This document shows, piece after piece, positions 38,353 through 51,295 of a stretch of DNA of 64,000 nt; positions within the stretch are counted from its first letter, which is position 1, and the number at the start of each line of letters is the position of its first letter. Position numbers and translations under genes: made by a program. Source of the DNA: Ptiloglossa arizonensis (Eukaryota > Arthropoda > Insecta > Hymenoptera > Colletidae); assembly GCF_051014685.1 (NCBI RefSeq), contig NC_135054.1:8746001-8810000 (forward strand). The letters run 5' to 3'. A model generated the notes under the pieces. That model was given only the letters and a program-made list of their open reading frames with translations, was not told where the DNA came from and ran no database searches.

Positions 38353-39202
38353 TTAGCAAACTTTTACATACATTTGTTATATATACACATATACATTGTA
38401 ATATGTATATGACTGCCTCACCGCACGGTTTCGAAAAGTAGTTCGTATTCCTCATGTATTTCCACGATTCGTCAGAGGCTTCTTGTTTCAACCAATTTAT
38501 TGAAACAATACGCGAAAGTCGTGAATTATATTTTTGTCGCTTTTCACTGCGTACTGTTTATATCTTCTTTCTTCTACAATTTATAAATGTATGTTATTTT
38601 CTCTTACGGTCGAGCAACCCTTCTGCTCTTAATTATTCGACAATATAAATCATCGGTTATTTTGGCACGAGGCAGCGATCTGCGCATACAAGCACATTTG
38701 TCTATGACTTAGCTTTCGTTTAGAATAGCAAACAGACGCTTTGATCGTCTGGTCACGCAAATTTTGCTTCACTTACGTCTGCCACACGCACAATGGGTCA
38801 AAAATATTTCGAAACAACTTACTGGGATATTCTTTAACAATATATAATTTCGTATCAAAAATAGCTATGTAAGCAGTTTTTCTATTATTTTATTTCGAAC
38901 ATAGTATTTATCATTGTAACAGAGATAAGAAGCTTATATTAATTTATTAATTAAGGATATTAATATTTAGGAAGCATAACAAGAGTCAGGTTAAAGAACT
39001 CTCTGGAAAAATTATATGTAATATATTGATGACATCGATTCTGTTTTTTTTTTTTTAAGTATGTATGCAAACTTGATTCAATCGGATCGATATAATTCGT
39101 ACCCTGTGTTATTTTCCATGTTAAGCCTTCTCTGTTTGTTACATCGTGCATTTAAAATCTTAATTTCATCGCGTTAAAAATTCCATGACATTTATATTAA
39201 AG

Positions 39203-39937
39203 CAGCGTTTCCCAACATCGGCGATGACGACCCTCTGGGGACGCTATAAACTTTCAAAGGAGTATTAAAATGACTGCAAATTTGAACGGGAGCATTAACA
39301 TTGTAGGTTGAACACAATCATTGAAACACTTAAATTTAATTTCATCGACTATACGAATCGTTAATTTTCAAATACTTTTACCACCAGTGAGTATGTATTT
39401 AACAACTTCAATTTGCGAAAATCACAGTACATATTGAGTGGTCTTTGTCAAAGAAAAACGACAAGTGTCGTACACCGGAAAAGGACCTGTGACTCACCAA
39501 AGCAAATGACCAATACTTCGACGCAATTTTCTAAAAGGTTTATACTTTGGACACAAACATTTGGTATGCTTTCCTTCTTTACTGTAAATATTCGGACTAT
39601 TTTTAATTATACGCTATCCGAATGATTTCCGCAAAGCTTACAATTACGTAGAAATAAAAGTAGTCCAAATAAGATTATACTTGGATTCACTTTTATTAGG
39701 AAAACCTCACTAATCAATTGATAATGCTCCGAGGATGATAAAATGACAAATATAGAAATTGTTAATTTCATTAGTGTGAATAAACATAATCAGTGGTGGG
39801 GATAATTCCTAAGCTCTTATGGAGTTACAAATATGCATTAGATGCATGGTAAAGTGCATTGAATAGTGTGTGGAGTGCACTGGGCAAAAAACAATTGTAT
39901 AAAAGTGCGTGGGGCCAACAAAGGTTGGGAAACGCTG
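39203..39937. mobile_element. hAT-like non-autonomous element, 735 bp
   Basis: Perfect 14-base inverted ends: CAGCGTTTCCCAAC at 39203-39216 and GTTGGGAAACGCTG at 39924-39937. They are flanked by 8-base direct repeats TATTAAAG (39195-39202) and TATTAGAG (39938-39945), which agree at 7 of 8 positions. Ends of this form and 8-base duplications are the signature of the hAT superfamily. The ORF at 39413-39625 (70 aa) has no transposase motif that I recognise, so it is probably an internally deleted or unrelated filler copy. Confidence 0.85.
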
Positions 39938-40302
39938 TATTAGAGAATTGAGTGAATGAATTATATAGGGTTATTCTAAAAGCATTTAATTATATTCTCG
40001 ATTTCTGACAATATGAAAAATGTTCAGACATAATTTGAATAATCCCAAAATCATTTTTTGGAGACTATTAAAGAGTCGTCTCTATTTCTTTTTTTTTTTA
40101 TTACACAACCACATGTTTTGTTTTTTCTATTTTGTAGTGAATATTAATATGTATTCCATGTACAGATTATGTTCACCTTTTGGAGCATTTCAAATTATGT
40201 CCTAAACATTTTTTCATATCATCGCAAATAAAGAAGATAATTATGTGTCCTATTTTTAACGGAACACCTTAAATAATCATCGCTCTAAGTTTTTTTAATA
40301 TA

Positions 40303-40345
40303 TGTGTGCGTGCGTGCGTGCGTGTGTGTATGTATGTGTGTGTGT
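40303..40345 (+). repeat. TG/CGTG simple repeat
   Basis: A short run of alternating TG with CG interruptions, a potential Z-DNA-forming tract. Confidence 0.85.
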
Positions 40346-43300
40346 TTAAAATGATTGTCCAGAAGATCTAGATAATTTCTTCAAGTTATTATTATTTTGC
40401 ATTATCCTGTCAATTCCCTTTCAGTATGTGTAAATAAACCATAATCGGTCCGCAATTAAAATAATTTAAAAACTGTTCATTTAGCTACCAACCTGAATTA
40501 TAGTATAAAACTAAGGATGGTTTGGTTAAAGTAAACGGAGTCTTATTAGAATTACCATGTATGTACAAGGTGATTCTAAAAATCAGGTTGGGCTGTAGCT
40601 CTTTCCAAGCAAAGATAGAGAATTATGGATGAGAAGAATGTTGAATGACTTAACGAAGACTATCTCACTATAATATATATTATTCTCAAGAATAATAGAC
40701 GTAAACGTTATTAATATGCAACTATTAATACGTTTTACAATATCTTACCCACCTTCCTGAATCCTTTATTTTTTTACAGTGGATTTATCATTTTCTTCTG
40801 AAATTTTCCCATTCTCGAGGAGACACTACTGTTTGCATTATGTATCTCTAAATTCTAACCAATTCAATTCTCTTCATCTGATTGGTATTTCTCTTCCTTT
40901 AAAAAAAATTTTTTGAAACCTCTATTACAATCGATTCGGAACATTTCTGAACATCTCTGTCGTTACTCGAAAGTCCTGATCATTCCTCGATCATCACACG
41001 AAATATTCGTCGTGTTACTTACCTTCTCTTAAACACTCTGATGCGTACATTTGACTCGTGTCGAGTGTCTTAGAAAAAATCTGAACATTTGATACTCTCG
41101 ATCCTAATCTGTTGTTAGCGAAACTCAAAATCCTTGGTATCAATGGCTCGCGAAGCATTCACGACAGATTACGATTTACAATTTGTATTCGTCTGGTTCC
41201 AAGATTGCTCAAGCTTCCATGTGAGTATTTATACGCATGAGCGTATACTGAAAACATATTGCCAAAAATGCTACGCAATCAACACATTTGCGGATGACAC
41301 TCGAGTGGTTAAGATTTTCATCCCCAATTGTGTCGTTCCCTCAACATGTGCACTCGATTTGAATCTTTCAAAGATTTACGAATACTTTAATCAACGTTTC
41401 TTTTTGCTGCTTCGACGTAGCAAACCATACCCTCATCTTGGTTCATTCGTTCATAGGATTTGACGTTATTTTCGATGACTCTTAAAATTGATCCTGTATT
41501 TCAAGGAAACTCCTTACCGTCCATAATACGAAACTGCTCCAGTCACTTGGAAATATTCTCCCCTGCTGTCAACAACTGCATATTTCTCAGTTACTTATGG
41601 TGCTGATGTTTACTGTCTCTGCTTTACCAAATGTGTTTCGTCTCGTGTTATACAGAGTGTTTCATACCATATAGGATACACCTCAGTGGTTGATGGACAA
41701 CACAAAGAAGTAAAGAAAGTTTCTAGAATCGAGTATCTTGTTCGATCTTGTTTCAGAGTCAGCCATTTTTGTACTCTAATAGTGTCTAGCTGCTTGTCTT
41801 TATAGTAAGTATTTAAATGTAAGTCTATAGTGGACGTATCGTAGACTATCTCGATTTAAAAAAATTTACCAGATTCTTTATCAGTTTTGTACACATTCAA
41901 AAAGTATTCCAATACTGGCAACGAATACTGAATAAACAATCGTTTTCGAGTGGTCTTAGAAATTAAAATTCGAGCAACCTAGACAATAGCTTCTTTACAA
42001 TTTATTTATACGTTAGAAAATCGTTCGTTCGAGAACTGTGTATTACGTCTACTCGACTAATATCACTTCTTTCAATTGTTCACTTAAGAAATTAACGTAA
42101 GATTCGCTCTTACGTATATATACAAGTTTTCTCAAATGTAAATAAACAAGATTTTTTAATCTCATCGAATTGTTGTCGATACGTTGAGCGAAGAACGAAT
42201 GTTACAAAATGACGAATATTATGAAAATGTTATAAAAATAAATATTCTGCGATTAAAACTTTTTCCCTCGCTGGTATCAGTATTCAAATATTTCAAACAC
42301 TTGTTAAAAAGATACTGTACATTTTGGGAGCGCAGAAATGGCTGTCTTGGAAACAAGATCAAAAGGGAACACGCTTGTATAAACTTTATTCGTTGTTTTT
42401 GTGTTCACCGTACATCCCTGAAGTGACTCCCACGCATTATAAAACACCCCGCATATTTATAAAACACTTGTCTTCGTTTTCCTCCCTCTGCTCGAAAGTA
42501 CAATCACGTCACTCTACCAATGAATTCAGCTAATTCAATACGAAATAATAACGAATTGTACACATTTAACATTTAAAATCTTTCATATCGACAGACTTCG
42601 ATCTGACCGACTTTTATACACTGCAATTCTTCTTTCAAACCAGCTTTCGAAATCTTTTTATTCAATCATCGTTCCAACGAAACGAAATTATCTCTATTGA
42701 TCCACGACTTTTACGCGTTTTTCATACATTCGATCGCTACTTCGGTTATTATATTTTTCTGCAATTCCTTCAGGTACATCTTTTCCTTTTTTACGCTGTA
42801 CCAGCCTTTACCTCAATTTTCATATCGTTGGAATCTTTATACGATCCAACATAGACGTAAAATAAAAATAAATAATACGTGATTGTATTTTCTTCAAAAG
42901 CAATGTACGCGTTGTATACTTTATACGATACATTGATTTCTCTCGTTACGTTGCGTATGAAACGATTACTTGCAATGCATCTTGCGTTGTTTGTTAAAAA
43001 TTTACTCTATTATAGTAAGTGTTTCGATGTTTCGGTATTACGTTCTAAATATTACGTGTTTCGCACAATGCTATTACGCTAATAAGCCACTCGAGACACG
43101 GACTATCGTGCCTTGTTTACATACACTTCACCTTACAAGAAGACGAGATCCCATTTTTCTCCTGCGATGGTCTTCTCAGCGGCAAATATCGACCGTAAAA
43201 TTATGAATTACGATACATCGTTCCAACCGAGGTAAAAAAAAAGAAAGAAAAAAGGCGTATAAAATTTTGTAAATAATTCGAGCACTTACCGTACTGACTT

Positions 43301-45023
43301 TCTTGGCAAAAGACGATAAAACAGATTTGAAACGATTCATTCGGTTCGATGTACTCTACCTCGATGTACTTACGTGTATTTATTGCGTTCACCGTGCATA
43401 CTTTTGCGAACGATACGCAAGTGCATAAGTACACTCGCTCTGTTGCATTTCGAGGAGAAGATCGTACCGTGGGCAATCGATCTTACGAGAGTCGATCAAT
43501 GTTGAACCTCGTCAATTTTTTCCTGTTGTCGCTTTGAGAAGAGCTACAGCCTCTCCTAGTAATTAAAATCACTCACCGTTAAACGAAGAACGCGTTTAAA
43601 CGTTGTTCGAAATTACGATCAAGGTACGACGTACGTAAAGATAAATCCTCACCTGATCCGCACGACTGTCTCGATTACTTTGATACAACGACGAGAGATC
43701 GATGCAAATCGTTCGATCATTATCACGAACGTTCCGTTTACGTCCGATCATTGTAATCGTTCCCATCTACGGAAGAATTGTCTTCGATTTCTCGATTGGT
43801 TCTCAACTCGTTCGGGCATTCGATTCTCCATGTAACCCGTATCCCATAAGACCGCCTCTGTGAAACAGTAACGCGACTGGTTCGTGCAACTCGCTCTAAC
43901 GGGTCGTGACCGTTTATCTCTAAAGAAGAAAGTAGAAAGAAGTCTATGAGAAAAAAAGGAAAGAAAAAAAAGAAAGAAAAAGAAACTCTTCCCCTCGCTT
44001 GGTATCACATAATTTGAATCATTCTCCGAGTCGTACATCCGCCGTCCTACAGCGGTCGGAGCACACTTGTAATTCGAGTATCGTTGTAGCGTAGATCGTA
44101 CGGCAATCTTTGACGGTCGCTGGATCGTAGATGTGGCCAGTAGAAACGCGCGAAAAGAAGGAGTCGTGAAACAGCGGGTTTTTACGGGTGTCGCCGATAC
44201 TTTTGTTTTTTTTTGTTTTTTGTTTTTTTTTTTTTGTATAACAATCGTCGACGAGAAAACGACGAGCCTGCCTCTAATCGAGCAATTTCGAAAGTTCCCG
44301 GAAAGTATTGGCGACCCGTGGACAAATAATTTTTGTTTTCTCTCTTTCTCTCTCTATCTCTGTCCCTCTCTCTTCACGAATTGAGTTTCTTGGTGGCATG
44401 CGATAGTGCTCTGGCTAGCCTGTAGAATTTTCCAAAAGCGATCGAGTACCCAATCGCGGAATGGCCTTTTTTTTTAAATAGAGAAGAGCGACTTCTCTTG
44501 TTCGACGCACGAGTGAAAGGAGAAGGAGCCTTAACCATCGTCGATCGAGACGTGATTTTCTCTTGCTTGATATATAAACTACTTGGCACTTGAACTAGAG
44601 CACAACAGTAGAGGGGGTGCAGGCGTAGGCACATGCGGCTGCTCTTTAGGGATTTTATTAGTAGAAATTGCACGTATAATTGCGAGACACAATGCTGCAT
44701 TTAAACCCCCAAAATACCCCCGAATACTCCGAAAGCGTCGAACGGGCCGAACGCGGAGAAGGTAAACGCGAACCCGATCGGGCTCCAGGAAAAACGAATC
44801 GTGCGTTTTATCCGCCTGAGTATACGTTTACGCATGATGAAGCAAATAGAAAAAAAAAAAAAAGAAACAGTTGAGAGCATGATTTGTCACTATTCGTTGA
44901 ACGTTCGGCGGTTTGGTGGATTTTATTCAACTTCTGTCGGACGTTTCGTTTCTCGCTGTTATCAGTTGTATTCTTTTTTTACTTTACATTCTTTTTTTTC
45001 CGTTGTTGGATTAATATCTATAC

Positions 45024-45126
45024 ATCTACATATACATATACATATACATACATATACGTATATATTTATACAAATATGTATATATATATATATCTACATA
45101 TATATGTATATATATGCAAATATGTA

Positions 45127-45157
<31 letters not shown>

Positions 45158-45182
45158 GTATACATATTTACATATATATACG
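45024..45182. repeat. TA-rich simple sequence with ATATAC units
   Basis: About 160 bases of alternating purine-pyrimidine TA with C and G interruptions. Open frames on both strands here are artefacts of the repeat. Confidence 0.85.
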
Positions 45183-45834
45183 TAGACACGAGCAAACATA
45201 GATATATTTGGCATTACACGTATCGGTTTCGATCGGTAATAACGAGGGTAAAACGTACCCCATTGGGCGTGAAACGTTGCGAAACTTTGTAAAGGCACGC
45301 CCGTTTCGCGATTACGTTTATCGTACGGATGATGCGTATAATTTTTGCATGCACTTTAGAGGACAGTTCCGATGCTACCCGGGTAACGAGGTTCGTTGAT
45401 TATCGATTGTACGATAACGTTCCGAACGAGCGTAAAAGTGGTCTATCGATTCAAGTTTAGTTCGGGCACGGTACACGTGGCACGGATGAAAATGTAATGT
45501 GTGCTTATTGATCACTGGAACAGCCTTCTCGGCGTTTCCCGTGAAACGCTCGTTCATCATCCCATTCTTCGTTCAGACATATAGATAGTCTAGTTTCAGC
45601 CACATCGAGAAAACAGTCTCTCTCTGCCCCTCTCTTTGACATTTACATACACATACATGAACATGTGTATACGAGATGTGTACGTACAAATTGAAAAATG
45701 ATTACACGAATATTTCGGGCACAGTCACCACGAGCTACTTTTTCTCCAAGCCGGGAAGCGTAAGGGAAACGACCGCAACGTCACAATTTCCGCCACGATT
45801 ACCGCGTGAACAGGTTAGACGTACGTGTGCGTAT

Positions 45835-46150
45835 ATACATACAATATATATGCAGACACACATCACACGATACATAGACATACAATATGTATATAGGTAT
45901 GGACATGCAATATACATATATGGACATATAATATATATATCCATATATTTATACATATAATATGTATACAGATATGGAGATATTTTATATATATATAATG
46001 CACACAAATATATGTATGTACAATATATTCGTGTATATATTTATGTATACACACACACACGTACGTACACGCATACAATATGTTCATATGTATACTATGT
46101 ATCACTCGTATATGTTTACATGTGTATGCGCATGTATATACGTATGTACG
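45835..46150. repeat. Cryptic TA/CA/GTA simple sequence
   Basis: About 315 bases of degenerate 'acatatatgta'-like units. A 143-aa minus-strand frame and several plus-strand frames cross it; their peptides are low-complexity Y, I, C and H and are not supported as genes. Confidence 0.8.
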
Positions 46151-46424
46151 TAGGTATTCGTTCGAATTGGCACACATCACCGAGCGGAAGGAAAGCGGAA
46201 AGGAAACAATATACATGCGTAGATCGACACTAGCCCATGTCCCAAGAAACACTTTCCTACGATTGTCTCGCAAACGATAAATGATAACTTGCAATGTATT
46301 GTATCGCGATTACACTCACAGACTTCGTTGCCGCAGACGCACCGCTTTTTTTCGTGGATTATTTAGTCGTTCGAGATCGATCGTCTATTGGCCTGGTTTA
46401 TTAGTGGACATGCATGGTCTAGAT

Positions 46425-46574
46425 CGGCGGTTCTCAATCTTTTTCGAATCACGGTACACATTCCGATCGTAGAAATGTTCGGACGGAACACTATCCAGCG
46501 TCGATGCACCGGAGCCTCGAATTTTCGTGAATTGCATCGACACGTTTACGGGTTGCATCGGTTGAAAGCCATTG
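46425..46574. mobile_element. Short hAT-like element, 150 bp, decayed
   Basis: The left end CGGCGGTTCTCAATC and complemented right end CAATGGCTTTCAACC agree at 9 of 15 positions, all mismatches being transitions. Both are close to the CAGNGGTTCTCAACC ends of hAT elements. Flanking 8-base repeats GTCTAGAT (46417-46424) and GCCTAGAT (46575-46582) agree at 7 of 8. There is no ORF. Confidence 0.55.
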
Positions 46575-47940
46575 GCCTAGATAATCGGGACGAAGGAACA
46601 TGGATTATTTGCGATACACAGGGTATTTCGTGAAACATTCTCGTCCACTAACCAATGGATACTCCCGTGCCAGGACGAAGATAACGAATTTCGGATTGAC
46701 ATTTTTCTTTTCACGAATTTCCGTTTCTTCGGTCGTTTCCGGATCACCGTTAATAAAACACGCGGGTCGAGTTCTAGCCGATTATCGATAAAAAGAAAAA
46801 AGAAAGAAAAAACAATTACAAGTTCACCGATAAAAGTTTAACCGTTAGTTGGACATTATTGTATCATTTTTTTTTTTTTTTTTTTTAACGTCGATACACA
46901 TTCGCGTAAACTCCGTAGTGTTCTATATTCGTAAACTCGATATCTGTCGTCGTTGTACATACCTGGTACACACACTCGCGTATACAATAATCGTCTACAC
47001 GAGAACAAGATATTATTTTACTCCTGGCGAGCAAATCATTCATCCATTGAATACAGCACACCCGATGCGTTAACATTTCTTGTAAAGGGGCCGATCGGCG
47101 ATTTTGTCCGAAAAGAGCATTGTAGCGTTTTAGAACGTGCACTTGCTTCGAACTTGTCGATCGCGACGTCGGTTTACCATATTTGATGTGCACACGTGAA
47201 TAGAGAGCATCGTGCATTCTCTTGGAGAGGAGGAAGAAAGAGATTAACGTCGTAATGCGGCAAAAAAAAAAAAAAAAAAAAAAAAGAAAAACAGAAAAAG
47301 AAAACGATTGGAGCGATATCACGAGCAGACTATAATACCATTTTGTTTCTACTGTTCTACACACTTGTATACGTTATACGCTAGTGTAGACGAGCGATTA
47401 ACATCGAACAGACGATGACATCGCTCACTAACTGCTCCCTTATGATGAGTTGGTGCGTTACTTATCGTGCGGTAACAAGATGGTGGATCGAAAGTACGTT
47501 TTATGAACGCACGTAGCAGTGACTGTAATTACAATATTGCCGAATCGGAAGCTTGACTCACGAAATGTAACCTTTCCGAATAGGGACGTTCTTTTTTTTC
47601 TTAATTATTTTTTTTTTCTTTTTTTTTTTTGTTTTTCACTCTTTGCAAGCTCCGTGCGACAACACAGCGTATTCACGGTACCCCTGCATCACGGGCAACT
47701 TCTATCCTCTTTCATACATATATATACAAAGAGATTCGAATCGCGTGACTATGTTCCTTGAAAACTTTTCGATCACAATTGACGTCCACACGTATCCACC
47801 GAGAGGCAGAAGCGGTGCACGACATATTCAGTATTAGAAGATCCAACCAGCCTCGTTGTAAAAAGCCAGATGAATGAAAGAATTGTTAAGAACCAAACTG
47901 TTGTACCAAAGAGTACGCGTAAAATTCAATGAATATACAC

Positions 47941-48003
<63 letters not shown>
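47941..48003. repeat. TA dinucleotide repeat
   Basis: About 60 bases of TA with one C interruption. It is followed at about 48040-48110 by a local repeat of 'cctaggtgtagg'. Confidence 0.9.
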
Positions 48004-48563
48004 GACCTACCTGCCATTGGACTAGGTAGACGTGTCGGCACGTGTAGTTATCGTTAGGCCTAGGTGTAGGAGTGTAGGACCTAGGTGTAGGTAGCCTACC
48101 TACCCCGCCCTTTATTTGGAACGTGTTCGTTTCTATTTATATATACATATGTATGTACGTATACATATCTATATATACAGATATTAACTATTTGGGCCGT
48201 GGCGCGCATAGTGGTACAGCACTATTAATCGTGTCTCTATGAGTAGCCGCGCTGCCCGGTAGCTGAGCCAAAACTTACTTCCGTTCATAAATGTAAAGTT
48301 CCTCCCCCCCTCGCTACCCCAGAAAATGAGCAAATAAGGTACGACCAGCATTCGACGCGTTACCTAGTTACCTCGACACGACGCGACGATACCGATTTAC
48401 GTAGCACGACCCAAGACTTATGTAAAAAAGAAACAAAGGAAAAAGCAAAAACAAACAAAGAAAAAAAAAAGAAAAGAAAAAAAAAATAAAGCAAACAATT
48501 ACCAACCGTTTCACACAAGTGTATTGATGCGAATGTTGTGTTTTGTTCTATCACGTGGTGTAG

Positions 48564-48655
48564 GCCATATTCGCCAGTTGTATCCCCGAGATAATTGACC
48601 TGATCGGGACGCGAAACAAGTATGGCGGCACTTTGAAGAACGAGCGAGGTCGCAG
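48564..48655 (+). CDS. slo: slo alternative S6-linker exon, copy 3
   Basis: This 92-nt exon encodes AIFASCIPEIIDLIGT then RNKYGGTLKNERGR plus AG of the split arginine. It has the same length and phase as copies 1 and 2 and the conserved AIFAS, IPEI and KYGG motifs. Distinctive changes are a cysteine in S6 (ASCIPEI), aspartate for glutamate (IIDL) and KNERG in place of KREHG. It lies 6.6 kb before the first constant RCK1 exon, the nearest of the three. The acceptor 'tcacgtggtgtag' is pyrimidine-poor and the donor CAG-gtgaga is good. The following intron is A/C-rich for several hundred bases. Confidence 0.95.
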
Positions 48656-49028
48656 GTGAGAGACACAACCAACCAACTAGCTTTCCCGAGTTGAGCCACC
48701 TTTCACAACCCTGATTACTATCAACTACCCGAATACTTTCTCGTATGATAACAACTTGTATATTATGTAAGTCTGACTCCTCCTTTGTCCCTCCTACCTC
48801 TAGCACGACACCACAAACTCTGTGCCACTTTTTCTGATCGTATGCACCTGAACACCGAACACGATCACTTTACTTGCCTTGATGTCAAAATCCTATGACC
48901 AACCACTCACCCACCCAAACCCCAATCCCTGATACGATTCTATTCTCATAGATACACAGAACACACGTCACGTTTTCTACCGACCAAGCCTGAGATATTT
49001 CCTTCGATTGCCCGTTATTTCTTACCAT

Positions 49029-49075
49029 ACTCACACACACACGCACACGCACACGCACGTACACGTACACAAACA
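49029..49075 (+). repeat. CA/CG simple repeat
   Basis: A run of CA with CG interruptions inside the A/C-rich intron region after alternative exon 3. Confidence 0.85.
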
Positions 49076-50683
49076 CCTACACGCGCACTCTTATACTTAG
49101 AGAACAGTGTCAGAGTCGACCGAATCGCAGCTCCACACCTACTCCCTGGTATTAGTTTGTCAACCGACGGTCGTCATTCCAGAGACACTCCTTAACAGTA
49201 CTTACGTCCTTGCCACCGTCCAGTAACACCTTCAACCGGCCAACCAGCTAGTCCTATTGTTACCACGGATCTACCGTATCCAGCAACTGGTGTTAGCTTG
49301 TTCGTTCACACTGACTGCACTTGGGACAAATACGGCTTTACTGCGCTAGTTTCGTCCAAACTTGTACAAAAAAAAAAAAAAGAGAGAAAAAAAGAAACGA
49401 GGAATTACGATATTAAACTACGCTGTGCTTTGTCAGTGAGCACTTGAACATTCGTTTGATCTTCTTCGTGAGAAAAGTGTCGCGCGTGGTTTAAATGAAT
49501 ACGGATTCGCTATCGGTTTTCAATGTTGATTAAACGATCGAAGAAACGATCCTTTGCCGTAGAAGCTATTGGTCGAGGCTAGGATTCTGAAATCTCGAGC
49601 GTAGTAATAACATCCTGCCGCGTGTCTTGTCTACCTAAATCCGATTCGTCGTTGCTGCGTTGTTCATCGCCGGCGTAGTCACCGAATCGATCATAATAAT
49701 TATCTTAGAAGCGAACCGGTTTATTCGCTCACGTAGCTTTAACGTAGACCTCGCTACCTTGGCTCGACAATGTACAATAGTAAGAAATTAGCGAATTTTC
49801 GTAACTGTGAAACTTGTATTACGTCGTACCTTTGAGACAATTTTCGTAATTCTAATACAGATATATACATACGTGTATATATACCTACTCGAACGTGCTA
49901 CTTTTTTCACTTCTCGTTGAGGATCTATTACTTGTGACGTCGTATTGTGTGAACGCGGAATTTAGAGCACGTGCTAAGTAAATATTCGAGCTGTATTTCT
50001 CTCCGAGTGCAAAGGGTCAACGCCCAGCATGTACCCTGCATATCCTACATTGAATGCATACATTATACACATATATGTGTGTGTGTGTGCGTGCGTGCGC
50101 GTGTGCGTGTTTGTTAGGTCATACCTTGAACGTATATAAATCTATGTAAATATATACACAATATTTTTACACAGGTATATATTTATATATTTATATATAA
50201 TATACATTATAGGCAGTACGATCGGAATGATAGCGATTCTACACGAAGAAATAAGTAGAAAATAAACGATCAAATTTTTCTTCGACAAGAATTTCGTTTG
50301 CTCGGAAATCGACGTTAAAAACTCGTCCCGTGTAAGTGCACTCAACGTTTTTCACTCAACGGATCTAGCTGAAAATCGTCTCTACTCGCATTTGTGTTAT
50401 TTGTATCGGATCTCTTAAATATTTCCAATGTTACGTTTTATTTTCTATCGGTTCATTTTAAACATTGCCTTTTAAACGTCATTTTAAACATTTACTTTTT
50501 TCTCGGTTCCTACCAAATTCTTATTCGCAACGCGAAACCGTTTTACTTTTTATCGGTTATTTTATTGGTTACTTTTTATCGCGATTCATTTTTTGTTAGC
50601 TCTACCGGTTTATTATTCGCAACGTGCAATCTCAGTTCCTATCGTTCCTATCGACATGTCCAGATACAACACTCGAGAGTATA

Positions 50684-50881
50684 CCGGATGTAATTCGTGT
50701 GTTAGATGTATGTGACGGTTATGCTTCCACCGTAGCTAATTACTACAGAGACCGATATCCCAATCATCGACATCCCGGCAGGTTTATTCAAAGCGCAGTA
50801 CACTCACGGAACATGATTCGGTTGGATTATCTCTTTGACATCGTCATTTTGACGAATGAACTGGAACGTAGAAGAGAATGA
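50684..50881 (+). pseudogene. Fragment of a DUF4817-like transposon protein
   Basis: The translation from 50684 reads PDVIRVLDVC, DGYASTVANY, YRDRYPNHRH, PGRFIQSAVH and so on. The order 'small residues, YYRDRYPNHRHPGRF' resembles the DUF4817 helix-turn-helix region, usually written (A)RLYAERYPNRRHPSR, found in many insect transposon proteins. Only this one domain is visible, the open frame ends at 50881 and no full-length protein surrounds it. I read it as a fossil fragment in the intron; family assignment is from memory of the motif. Confidence 0.5.
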
Positions 50882-51295
50882 AATTAAACTCTCACATAGT
50901 ACAAATGTATACCGGAGTAGCGAACTGATTGAACGTAGACAGAAATTCGAGTGATCCGTATCGAGATTCGTTAAGTGTAAACACGACCAAGTGTTCGTCC
51001 ACAGGACGAGTTTCTATCGTCGATTTCGTCGAGAGCAATGATTTCTATGAGAATATTTAATCGTATAGCTCTTATCTATTTTTGTCACGTAGAATCACTG
51101 CACGCCCTGTTATGCCACTTATTACAATATGCATATATACATATGTATATATGTGTATTTATATGTATATGTGACCTAATGTAACACTTGAGTGTAATAA
51201 CCTTGGTGTTTTAGACAGCATTAATTATCGTTTTTACGTGTAATTCTTGAAGAAAGGAAAGTGGAAAAGTGAACTTCTGCCTTGGGTTGTATTAT

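Larger units (their letters stand above)
36141..48563 (+). other. slo intron between alternative S6 exons 2 and 3
   Basis: This is 12.4 kb. It starts with an A/C-rich tract (36141-36210). It holds the CTAT microsatellite (37095-38352), two hAT-like elements (39203-39937, 46425-46574), TA-rich and TG/CA-rich simple sequence (about 40303-40345, 45024-45182, 45835-46150, 47941-48003) and A-rich or T-rich runs near 46865 and 47262. Open frames inside the simple repeats are artefacts. I recognise no other gene. Confidence 0.75.

Noticed and set aside
44801..45292. 163-aa ORF with hydrophobic start
   Set aside because: The C-terminal half is TA-repeat translation (Y, I, H), and the N-terminal part has no recognised motif or splice support.
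45863..46294. 143-aa minus-strand ORF
   Set aside because: It lies in the TA/CA simple-sequence block and its peptide is low-complexity Y, I, C and H.
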